From Pseudomonas sp. GL-B-19 (GTDB taxonomy: Bacteria; Pseudomonadota; Gammaproteobacteria; Pseudomonadales; Pseudomonadaceae), in assembly GCF_019956415.1 (NCBI RefSeq), contig NZ_JAHBDK010000025.1, positions 1-64,000 of the forward strand: a stretch of DNA of 64,000 nucleotides. The letters are read 5' to 3'. The notes beneath the pieces were generated by a model. The model was not told the DNA's origin. It did not search any database and saw only the letters and a program-made list of their open reading frames with translations. Both the position numbers and the translations under genes were made by a program. The stretch's first letter is position 1. Each line of letters begins with the position of its first letter. Shown in pieces: positions 45,201-52,492 of the stretch.

Positions 45201-48200
45201 CAAACAATACGCCGCCTATGGCGAAGCATCCCAACCAACGTTTGACCTGATCGAACTGGACGGTACTCGTCTGTCTGCAACGTTGTTGCCTTCCGGTATT
45301 CGTGTGTCGGAGTTGCTGCAACCAGGCCCGTTGAAGGAACAGTCACTACCTGCGGTCAGGCAGCGTCTGACCAGTGCTTACGGCGAGTCGCTGATGAGCA
45401 ATCCGCGGCTGGGCAGCAGCCTGCTGGAGCTCGACAGCTATGGGTGGAGCCAGCAGATACACGAGGCAACCACTGAGCTCCTGGAAAAAAACCAGCTGCC
45501 GCATGAGCTTGTCCCGTTGTTCGAGACACTGGAGGTGACCCCGGTCGGTGAGTATCGCCTGAGCCTGATCGATCCCAAGAAACCTGAACAACTGGTGCAG
45601 GTCATCACCAACGATCAGCGCTTCCTGCGCATCAAAACCTATCTGTCAGAGCAATTCTCTGCGCTGGCCACAAAACCCCGGTCGCCGGTCAATGAACCGG
45701 ATCCGACAGGCGCCGGCAGCGTTCATACCTTGAACGCGGGGTTCACCATCCAGGCGCTGATGAACGCGTTGCGCAATCAGGAAGGTGCCGGGAGACCATT
45801 GACGATGGCCGTTCGGTTGCACGCCTACGTCAATTACGCGCAGTTGGTGCATGGCAACGTGGTCGATGTGCTGGGGCTGGTCAAACTGGTGCGACAAGCA
45901 CTGGCTGAAGAAAAGGTGATCGCTCAAACCTGTGCGCCGGTGGTGACCGAAGCGTTGGGCCATGTCGCCAATGAAGGCGTGGGTACGGTATTAGGCCTGG
46001 CTAACGCAGGTTTCGATATTTACCAATTGTCCACCGCCGACAACGACGTTGAGCGTGCGCAGTACGGTACTCAGCTGGCATTCGATTCCGCCAGCGTGTT
46101 GTTGGCAGGGGCCGGGATCGGTGCCGGTGTGGTGGGGGCGAGCACCGCGGCCGCGGTGCTGGGTGGTGCGGGTGTGATTCTGGGAGGCCTGGCGATTGGT
46201 GCGGCAGCGCTCGCTCAGGGTTTTGCTGTCATTGCCGAAGAGGTCAAACAGGTCGGGTTGTTTTTTGACGGGCTGGAACGAGCCCTTCGCGACGGTGGCT
46301 ATCGGTTCGATGAAGCCGCCAGTGCGTGGTTGCCTCAATCGGTTCTGGTGTTCCAGACGCTGGATCTGAAGGCGCGAACCCTGGCCTTCGGCAGCCCTGA
46401 ACTGTTCCCCCTGCGTGATCATCTCGGGGTCCCCGATTTTGATGTGGATTACGCGCGAGCGATTGATGTTCGCCGCGAACTCGGTTTGCCAGGGCGCGCC
46501 GCGTTTGCACCTGTTGCGGGTCAGACCATCGTGCTGCCTTGCACACCTAAAACGATTTACGGCTATGAATACAAATGGCTGCCCTTTTCGACGCTGCGCC
46601 ACGACGTCGGGTTTGATACGGCGCGTCGCCTGGAGAAGAGGAAAGCGAATGGCCAGCGTCAGTTTCTGTTTTCGTTCTATTCGTTTCCCGGTGACTACAT
46701 TGTCTATCGCCTGAACCCGGTCTATCAGCCGACGGTGATCAATGTTCGGCTGGACGCCATTGCGCGCACGCTGGTGGTGCCCGCTCTGCCGAAATCGTGG
46801 CACGACAAGATCACTTATAAAATCGAGGGCGCCGGTGCGAACTGTTCACTCGTGCTCAATCCCGGGGTGAGGATCGAACTGGAGTCGCCGAGCCAGGAGA
46901 CCTCGCATTGGTTGCTGCAAGCCTCGTGGGCCAAGGAAAGCGATGTTCGAGTGGAGCGCTTTGGCGGACTCTTCATCGGCGCCATCAAAGTGGAGTTGAG
47001 CGGCAGGGGGCGCCATGAGGTCCTGATAAAGATCGGCAAGAATCAAGTCTTCAAGGTCGATTTTACCAAGATGACATTGACGGTTATCGAGCAGGACGCG
47101 ACCCCGGGCATGGATGCCCAGGCGTTGCAGGATCACTTCAAGACGTTGGCCCGAGCGCATCGCTTGGGCATGCCCTATACGCCGGTTCATCAGTTTCCGG
47201 TCCCGTTCGAAAAACCGGATGAACCGAGGTTCACGACCGCCTGGTACGACTCGGCTGTCGATCGCTTTCTATACATCCGCGACGATGAGCGGGGGGAAGC
47301 CGATGAGGCGTTGTTGGGCGCAGTGGTAGACGGTTATGCGTACTTTTATCACCCGCGAAATTACTTTGTCTGGCAAGTTGACGCAGTGACTGGCCTGCTC
47401 AAGCGGCGTTATCGGCTATTGCTCACTGAGGTAGCCGATAGCCTCATTACCCACTGCAAAGAGACGACGCATGGGGTGATAACCATCGTGCAGAAGGTCA
47501 CTCGTAAAGACCAGACAGTGGATGAGTTTGTCTATCAGCTGCATGAGAACGAACTGTACTTGAGCTCGATGACTCGAGACCTGGACCCGGCGCTGGAAGC
47601 GATCGTGAGCAAAAACGAGGCACTCGGCGACTGGGCTCAGGTATTGGGTGAGCATGTTGTATTTGCGCCTACGCCGGTAAACGGTGTTGTGACCACTGTC
47701 GACTGGCAGCCTGCGGTGTACGTCTCGATTTGCTGGAAGGTGGATTCGACGCTGCGCGACCTGGCCTGGATTCGCCGCAGTGACCGCCTGATTGTCCGCC
47801 CCACCGCGCTACGACACCGGGAGCGAGGCTGGCCGGACTCCATCAAGAATTTGCAAGAACTCACACTTGTCCCGCCGGCGAACAATGAGGGTGAGGTGTT
47901 CGTCGTTTACGACAAGGTTGCCAAGCGACTGTCTCGGCAGCAACGAATCAACGGGACCTGGTCCATTGAACAGATTGAGCCTGCAGGGCTGGTGAATGTG
48001 GTTGCCGTTGAAGAGGAATATCTGGCGCTGACAGATAAAGGCCTGTTCTTCAATGTAACCGCTGAAGGTCGCCTGCAGTTGGGTGGCCTGACGGATGACT
48101 GGCTCAAGGATCGGGCACATTGGTGGTTGGCGCTCGACACTGTGGCGAGCCAATACCCGGTCACGAATTTTGCCATTGTGGGATTGACCCATGTGCACGG

Positions 48201-49356
48201 TCATCTGCGGTTAAGTGCCTGGTACGTGAACAATCGGTTGCTGTTATCCGATCTGGGGCGTGGTGAGGAAGTGCGCTTGCTGAGCGTTACGCCGGACAAC
48301 ACTGCAGCCTGGTTGCTGGAACTTTCAACCGGTGAAATCTACCGCCAGGCCTTTATCGATCCTGCGCAACTCGCCAGTGCATTTGGCCAGGGCTCACGAT
48401 TGTTGCAGGCCGACGCGATACCGGCACCTGTGCGTGAGTGGGCGCCCTGGCGGTTTACCGATGTCACAGCAGAAGGCGCAGGACTTCGTGCAACAACGCT
48501 TGAGGGGATCAACGTGGAGTTGCGTCATCAGGAGTCGGCGTTGATCACCGGGGTCGATAGCCAATGGGTGACTGTTCAGACCGGCCCGTTGCAGGATGGC
48601 CTCAAGCAGTTGGTCGAGAACCACCGGCACGCGGCGTTCCTTTCGGTTGACGAGCCCGACAGCCTGCAATGGTATGTGACTGAAACCGGACGATTGATTC
48701 GGGTTTCGAAAGCGTCAATCACCGACGACTTCGAACTCTTGGGTACCCAGCAGCAAACCAATGTGTTGCTTCATGAAAACAAAGACGGGCTGTTGCATAC
48801 CTACCCGGGCATGGAGCAGGCCGGGCCCGTGCGTTATGTTCAGCGCAATGCTGAAGTGCTGACAATTGAAGGGCAGATGACAGTCAGTGACCTGATGCCG
48901 TTGATTCCTGACGATGTGAACACGTTGATCCTTCGACTGGGGCAGGGTGCCGTTACTTACCGTTTATCGAAGGCCGCCTGGCTCAGGTTGGAGTCGGTCA
49001 TTGTCGACTGCCGACCGATACCGAGACGTGAGGTGTCAATTCCCGGCAAGTTGATCTGGGCGCTGGACACCTCGGAAAAGCTGGTGCTGAGCAAGGTTCA
49101 GGACCACTTGGTCATTGTCGATACTGACTGTGGGCACAGCCTGATCCTTCGCGACGTGTTCTCGGCGGACGTCACCATACGGGGTGAAATGTTCCTCGCC
49201 GTAGAAGGGTATCGATCCTTTGCCGTGTCCACGTTGGTGAACGCTTTGCTGATCAAGCAAGGAAACAAGGACAACATCTTGCTGAGCGAGCTTGTACCGG
49301 CGCAGCGCATCGAGATTGCGACCGCAGAGGAGGTTTTCGACAATGGGGATAGCTGA
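42238..49356 (+). CDS. Giant toxin with TcdA/TcdB-type glycosyltransferase, protease-like and pore-like regions
   Basis: A 2372-residue protein. Residues about 120-480 resemble the glucosyltransferase domain of clostridial TcdA/TcdB: VPKILHFVWLGG (125-136), then SDVVRVEALITEGGSYADVDNLPP with the metal-binding Asp316-x-Asp318 and the upstream Asp and Arg of that family. Cys854 (GGRCYPLTLAMAA), His941 (NNHSMLVAK) and Asp960 (YHFYDPNFG) form a candidate protease triad of YopT/C58 type. Residues about 1243-1345 are Gly/Ala-rich and hydrophobic (AGAGIGAGVVGASTAAAVLGG), as in the TcdA_TcdB pore region. The last 900 residues are beta-rich and unassigned; CROP repeats are absent. Such toxins modify small GTPases inside animal cells. 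ATG 42238 has GGGAAG upstream. It is transcribed alone between two hairpins. Confidence 0.83.
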   Translation: MHEQDKNRTGGYVSFIDLFKLSDLEQALHEHKGTDEYDAVFRYYFGCIGQLGFPQIRVPLGLLFQALGSFLDPSRRRRRSAEVKVLAEPGEGQSPTLTDILDRVEAFQTRLSNSVEQLTVAPTEVPKILHFVWLGGGVGDIQRDYINVWKQVLAGEGYNLKLWYDSDALLAYETNRIIVEAAKADAMINGGATSKTAIELGDKYEERAIVLKQQMSAHITSAVKRGEKADDARIDLLVRAYGQNEAHLKALKVKNRESLSALAEGALELRDLASNGTPLRLQAIYEREISLRGNFAAASDVVRVEALITEGGSYADVDNLPPLLEVLGELNISQFGTDARLGVLQLLLDHNPEWMPGRQALRSKYTSYVEVIPLEHRPALERFAKSRPALNSVFRPPVERLVRPAGLRAVAEQSSLSNAFLMAHPDSAMLSAVIDRFRINYDIVDATARLAMQRKVALIDAEAMSGIAQEVVEKRFGPLRELPEEEDLSLGFLIEAAATYYSDGIRPQSEVTIYLTGPAAMRDAIAAYVRMHFTPQAADAWREDVTIAPIATVNRATEEELDHSWKENTSDTSQWLASEQKRWQEGKFKNRFMGDMAQLLKYQSIDFEEGWPVIEGRHVLSTGLLQHLADELGEPFLQAMNEQRSDTVTFEKAVPLSFDDRKSINAQDPKALPPASLSDTLSQRLSVDEILTGFASGSFLTTQLSPAQRLLLGALLGAKALDNRSFEAVSAELDNLVNTLSDLGVSGRYAAIERQLFKHNAPAFVAGVDGPPGEPPAFSEHALELKKNALTHPLTLRQWGQHVARIQQVAKLEYRDRVVERVGIVLDSFHAGTTKLVPQDLLLQGAGERVGGRCYPLTLAMAAALVHGPAAANTLRERFYLGVIDHEENDSAVFLHAVEEMRGVQLNEMGTALARSDVAQVVAVLEAKTSTSTLMLNSNNHSMLVAKTFVGERSLYHFYDPNFGVFEFEQPLLFREALEQFFLQHEMAKQYAAYGEASQPTFDLIELDGTRLSATLLPSGIRVSELLQPGPLKEQSLPAVRQRLTSAYGESLMSNPRLGSSLLELDSYGWSQQIHEATTELLEKNQLPHELVPLFETLEVTPVGEYRLSLIDPKKPEQLVQVITNDQRFLRIKTYLSEQFSALATKPRSPVNEPDPTGAGSVHTLNAGFTIQALMNALRNQEGAGRPLTMAVRLHAYVNYAQLVHGNVVDVLGLVKLVRQALAEEKVIAQTCAPVVTEALGHVANEGVGTVLGLANAGFDIYQLSTADNDVERAQYGTQLAFDSASVLLAGAGIGAGVVGASTAAAVLGGAGVILGGLAIGAAALAQGFAVIAEEVKQVGLFFDGLERALRDGGYRFDEAASAWLPQSVLVFQTLDLKARTLAFGSPELFPLRDHLGVPDFDVDYARAIDVRRELGLPGRAAFAPVAGQTIVLPCTPKTIYGYEYKWLPFSTLRHDVGFDTARRLEKRKANGQRQFLFSFYSFPGDYIVYRLNPVYQPTVINVRLDAIARTLVVPALPKSWHDKITYKIEGAGANCSLVLNPGVRIELESPSQETSHWLLQASWAKESDVRVERFGGLFIGAIKVELSGRGRHEVLIKIGKNQVFKVDFTKMTLTVIEQDATPGMDAQALQDHFKTLARAHRLGMPYTPVHQFPVPFEKPDEPRFTTAWYDSAVDRFLYIRDDERGEADEALLGAVVDGYAYFYHPRNYFVWQVDAVTGLLKRRYRLLLTEVADSLITHCKETTHGVITIVQKVTRKDQTVDEFVYQLHENELYLSSMTRDLDPALEAIVSKNEALGDWAQVLGEHVVFAPTPVNGVVTTVDWQPAVYVSICWKVDSTLRDLAWIRRSDRLIVRPTALRHRERGWPDSIKNLQELTLVPPANNEGEVFVVYDKVAKRLSRQQRINGTWSIEQIEPAGLVNVVAVEEEYLALTDKGLFFNVTAEGRLQLGGLTDDWLKDRAHWWLALDTVASQYPVTNFAIVGLTHVHGHLRLSAWYVNNRLLLSDLGRGEEVRLLSVTPDNTAAWLLELSTGEIYRQAFIDPAQLASAFGQGSRLLQADAIPAPVREWAPWRFTDVTAEGAGLRATTLEGINVELRHQESALITGVDSQWVTVQTGPLQDGLKQLVENHRHAAFLSVDEPDSLQWYVTETGRLIRVSKASITDDFELLGTQQQTNVLLHENKDGLLHTYPGMEQAGPVRYVQRNAEVLTIEGQMTVSDLMPLIPDDVNTLILRLGQGAVTYRLSKAAWLRLESVIVDCRPIPRREVSIPGKLIWALDTSEKLVLSKVQDHLVIVDTDCGHSLILRDVFSADVTIRGEMFLAVEGYRSFAVSTLVNALLIKQGNKDNILLSELVPAQRIEIATAEEVFDNGDS

Positions 49357-49369
49357 GTCCGGTTGACAC

Positions 49370-49401
49370 AAGGCCACAGGTTTTTTCAGATCTGCGGCCT
49401 T
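49370..49401. terminator. Bidirectional terminator between giant toxin and marC
   Basis: AAGGCCACAG pairs with CTGCGGCCTT with one A-C mismatch, around a loop containing six T. It lies between the convergent toxin and marC stop codons. Confidence 0.72.
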
Positions 49402-49406
49402 GAATG

Positions 49407-50003
49407 TCAGGGAACCAGATAGCCCTTCACGCCCGTAAAGATGATCTGCGCCGCCAAGGCGCAGACGAACAACCCCATCAAACGGCTGACAATCTGCAAG
49501 CCCTGGTCGCCGAGAATACGCTCGATGTGGTTGGCCAGATAAAGCACGACGCCCACGGTGAAACTCGCCAGGGCAATACTGAGTATGGCCGTGAGCTTGT
49601 CGTCCCAATGCGGCTGGCCTATGCCCATCACCAGCAATGCGCCAATGGTGCCGGGGCCGACTGTCAGGGGAATGGTCAGCGGGACGATGGTCACGTCCTG
49701 CTGCACGTTATCGGTTTGCACCGCCGACTTGCCTTGGGCCATGCCCAGCGCCGAGATGAACAGTACGCTGCCGGCGCCGATGCGGAACGCGTCCACGGTG
49801 ATGCCGAAGACACTGAAAATCACTCGCCCGAACAGGTATAGCAAAACGCTGGACACCAGCGTGGCGACCGCTACTTTCCAAGCCAGGCGTCGTTGTTCTT
49901 TGCGCGAATAGCCGCGAGTCAGGCTGATGAAGCAGGACAAGACGAAGAACGGGCTGTAGAGCACCAGCATCTTCAGGTAAACGCTGAATAACACTTGGAG
50001 CAT
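49407..50003 (-). CDS. MarC-family integral membrane protein
   Basis: A 198-residue protein with six hydrophobic segments and the family pattern: LYSPFFVLSCFISLTRGYSRKEQRRLAWK at the start, FRIGAGSVLFISALGM, TIVPLTIPLTVGPGTIGALLVMG, and LMGLFVCALAAQIIFTGVKGYL at the end. The MarC/YhgN family is universally annotated as membrane proteins without proven substrate; the old link to multiple antibiotic resistance is not supported. I chose ATG 50003; a TTG six codons upstream has no RBS. It is convergent with the toxin gene. Confidence 0.9.
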   Translation of the reverse strand: MLQVLFSVYLKMLVLYSPFFVLSCFISLTRGYSRKEQRRLAWKVAVATLVSSVLLYLFGRVIFSVFGITVDAFRIGAGSVLFISALGMAQGKSAVQTDNVQQDVTIVPLTIPLTVGPGTIGALLVMGIGQPHWDDKLTAILSIALASFTVGVVLYLANHIERILGDQGLQIVSRLMGLFVCALAAQIIFTGVKGYLVP

Positions 50004-50256
50004 GGTTTTGGCTCGCTTCAAAAGAGGGGTGAGGCGAAGTCTATCAGTCGATCAATTGCGTGTGGGAGTCGGCTTTCAAAGATCGGCCTGTTGTTCGTCT
50101 TTATTTGAGTGTTTTCAACTAAGTGTTTGGTGTTGGTTGTTATAGATTGGCGGATATGATGTTACATATTTTGGTTTGTTAGTGTTCGCTTGTTTGGTTA
50201 TTGTTTTTCCGGCGAGTTCATGAGGAACTTGCTTTAATGTAAATAAGGAATTTGAA
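50004..50256. other. AT-rich intergenic region before the three-gene family
   Basis: About 250 bases, AT-rich especially from 50100 on, between the divergent marC and the first small gene. It ends with AAGGA, a good ribosome-binding site. No gene is seen. A promoter for the three-gene operon must lie here; a weak TTGGTT-16-TATGAT pair near 50130-50160 is only a suggestion. Confidence 0.55.
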
Positions 50257-51045
50257 ATGAATAACCTAGTAGTTAGTGATCAATATATTGCTGCCTGCGT
50301 TAAAAGTCTGAATGAATATGAGCTTGGTGATGCAGTAGCTATTCGCCCTCGTAGTATTTTTACGCTAGGTGATACCGTTGAAGAACCGTCGAAAGGCTCT
50401 ATTGTCGGTGAAGGTATATTGTCTTTCAGCGGTGGCCTCAGTGGTGTGAATCGCTCGGATGCGCAGAATGCTTTTCTCTTTGCGAGCCTTGTTGCGAACA
50501 AAGCATTTCCGGAGGAGTCCCAGGGTAAAGAGTGGTATGCGGAGTTTCGGGACGTCATGAGAAAGGCGGGCTGGACGCATATCAAAAGCTACTACAACGA
50601 CTTGCACATCAGCGGAACTAGTGTCCGCATGGATAAACTGGTGTTGGAGATTCTTGGCTCGGTGGTCGCGGGCATTGCGCTGCCTGGTCCGACTACTGCA
50701 TTGATGCTGAAAGTGGCGGGGGAGGCGATTGCAGCCCTGCAAAAGCGTGATACGGAACTAACTGTTTATGAGCGAAATCTGTTGGCGCAAGGCGTAGGCG
50801 GAATAGCGGCCGGTGCGTGCACTGAACATAATGGCGTAACCATTATGGCCCTCGGTGCGGTGCGGTTTTTACGCACTAACACGTCGACCAAAGTACTGTT
50901 TGTGGATGTGGATACTCGGGATGTGAAACTGTATCGCGGTGAAACTTTCTTTGAAAAAAATGATTTGGTCGCTGCCGCTACTCGTGAGGTTATTGCAAGT
51001 AAACTGATCGCGCACGCCGGCAAAATTGCTGACTATGATATTTAA
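50257..51045 (+). CDS. Unknown protein, member 1 of a three-gene paralogous operon
   Basis: A 262-residue protein I do not recognise. It begins MNNLVVSDQYIAACV and contains a block shared with the next two genes: IVGEGILSFSGGLSGVNRSDAQNAF, then LVANK, then WYAEFRDVMRKAGW. A hydrophobic stretch (LEILGSVVAGIALPGPTTALML, about 130-150) follows. The C-terminal part has beta-rich VLFVDVDTRDVKLYRG. There is no signal peptide. The first codons are AT-rich (ATG AAT AAC CTA GTA GTT), unlike the surrounding GC-rich genes, suggesting recent gain. The start is supported by AAGGA ten bases upstream. Function is unknown. Confidence 0.72.
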   Translation: MNNLVVSDQYIAACVKSLNEYELGDAVAIRPRSIFTLGDTVEEPSKGSIVGEGILSFSGGLSGVNRSDAQNAFLFASLVANKAFPEESQGKEWYAEFRDVMRKAGWTHIKSYYNDLHISGTSVRMDKLVLEILGSVVAGIALPGPTTALMLKVAGEAIAALQKRDTELTVYERNLLAQGVGGIAAGACTEHNGVTIMALGAVRFLRTNTSTKVLFVDVDTRDVKLYRGETFFEKNDLVAAATREVIASKLIAHAGKIADYDI

Positions 51046-51103
51046 TTGAATCTTGCAGGGCGGTCGAGTATCGACTGCCCTTTTCTATGAGCGAGTAAAT
51101 GAT

Positions 51104-51832
51104 ATGAGTTGCGATTACTTAGTGTCGGTGGTGGGGGCTGCTGTCGTGATTGTTCCTGAATCTGATGGGTGGGTAGCTCATGATGATTTGGTCAATTCTG
51201 TATTGCTGGCGCAACTGGTTGCCAATAAAGAGATGGAGAAAAAGCCGGAGATTAATTGGTACAACGCTTATGTGAAAGTTTTAGATGACTTCTGGCTGCG
51301 GCAAACAAAGGCGCAAGAGGAAAGGCTCATTACCGAAAACTGCGGCGAGTCTGCGATCGAATGGGTTGTGGCTGCGATGTCCAAAGGTGCTCCAGACGAA
51401 GGGCAAGCTACTGCCGCAACATTGGCACGGGTGGCGAGTGTGTCGGGCACTGAACCTGCAATGAGCTTGCTGCGCAGCCATGTGCAAAAAACGTCCGCAG
51501 ATGAATCGACTGAAGTACCTGCGCCAGCCAGGAATGTGCGTTTGCTTGTAATTCTGGCGCGAACTCCGACCTCGGTCACAAGCGTGTACCTGGAGTTTAA
51601 AACCCGTCAAGAGATAAGCCTCAATCCTTTGGCACAGCTCTTTCAGGCCGAAAATGTACAAGGCACTGTCAGCATGCGTTACGCCCGGGTCAATCTGTCC
51701 GAAACCCTATACGGTCCCGCGCGTGATGCTATCGCCTGGAAGGTCAGGGAAAGGCTCAAGGGTAATGTTGCGCTGTTAAGCCTGACCGACAGCTGTTCTG
51801 GTGTGCAGGTTCCTGAGGAAATTGAATCATGA
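51104..51832 (+). CDS. Unknown protein, member 2 of the three-gene operon
   Basis: A 242-residue protein related to its neighbours: VVGAAVVIVPESDGWVAHDDLVNSVLLAQLVANK, then NWYNAYVKVLDDFW align with the shared block. The middle (GAPDEGQATAATLARVASVS) is helical, and the end (LVILARTPTSVTSVYLEFKTRQEISL) is beta-rich like member 1. I chose ATG 51104, since the upstream TTG at 51053 sits next to the member 1 stop and would add residues without a counterpart in the paralogues. No catalytic motif, signal peptide or membrane segment is visible. The next gene overlaps it by four bases, so they are co-translated. Confidence 0.7.
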   Translation: MSCDYLVSVVGAAVVIVPESDGWVAHDDLVNSVLLAQLVANKEMEKKPEINWYNAYVKVLDDFWLRQTKAQEERLITENCGESAIEWVVAAMSKGAPDEGQATAATLARVASVSGTEPAMSLLRSHVQKTSADESTEVPAPARNVRLLVILARTPTSVTSVYLEFKTRQEISLNPLAQLFQAENVQGTVSMRYARVNLSETLYGPARDAIAWKVRERLKGNVALLSLTDSCSGVQVPEEIES

Positions 51833-52470
51833 CGCAATTGATTGCTCCACCGGCTGCGGTTGTTGGCGGCAGCGTCGTGGCGTTTGCCAGTGGTTTGCCT
51901 GCGTCCCACCGAGAAGACATTTACATGAGCACGGCTTTTGCGCAAAACGCTACCCGTGCTGCGTTTAACGATGGATTGTCGGGTGACTGGTTTGAGTACT
52001 ACCGCAATCAACTGAAGTTTCTCGGATGGGATGTTCCAGAACCTGAAATATTATTGCCCCTGCAGGACAGCCTGATGGGCAGGCAGGCAATGCGAAGTAT
52101 CGCAACACGTCTCGGCGAGACATTCTCCCAGCCTATGAGTCGGGCTTTGGCACAGATGGAGCACAACGCATTGGCGCTCGAGGTCTTCGACTCGACGAGC
52201 CTTGGCTCCGATGGCGGTTACTTCCAGATGATTCCTTGCGTGATGAACGGTCCGAACAAAGTTGATATGGGGATTTATCACCGACAGTTTCAAATTCGTC
52301 GAAATGTCTCTCGATTCCTGTTTGTCGAGGATCAAACGCTCGTGCACAACAGCATCGAACAGATGGCTGTGATTACCTTCAACACACTTCACTATGCCCA
52401 GTTTCGGGACAAGGTGAAGCAGTCGGTCATATCCCAGTCTCTGAAATACCTGATCGATCTGGAACTCTGA
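51829..52470 (+). CDS. Unknown protein, member 3 of the three-gene operon
   Basis: A 213-residue protein with the shared block AVVGGSVVAFASGLPASHREDIYMSTAFAQNATRAAF followed by WFEYYRNQLKFLGWDVPEPEI. Its C-terminal part (RRNVSRFLFVEDQTLVHNS, then a helical QSVISQSLKYLIDLEL tail) parallels member 1. The ATG overlaps the member 2 stop (ATGA). There is no signal peptide. The gene ends 22 bases before the convergent retS stop. The operon may encode subunits of one complex, since paralogues of similar size are translationally coupled, but nothing shows the function. Confidence 0.72.
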   Translation: MTQLIAPPAAVVGGSVVAFASGLPASHREDIYMSTAFAQNATRAAFNDGLSGDWFEYYRNQLKFLGWDVPEPEILLPLQDSLMGRQAMRSIATRLGETFSQPMSRALAQMEHNALALEVFDSTSLGSDGGYFQMIPCVMNGPNKVDMGIYHRQFQIRRNVSRFLFVEDQTLVHNSIEQMAVITFNTLHYAQFRDKVKQSVISQSLKYLIDLEL

Positions 52471-52492
52471 CAAGCTCGCTGCACAAGGTTGC

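Noticed and set aside
42238..49356. Identity as a FitD/Mcf insect toxin
   Set aside because: The protein is shorter than FitD (about 3000 residues), starts with a glycosyltransferase-type domain, and none of the fit regulatory or export genes are adjacent.
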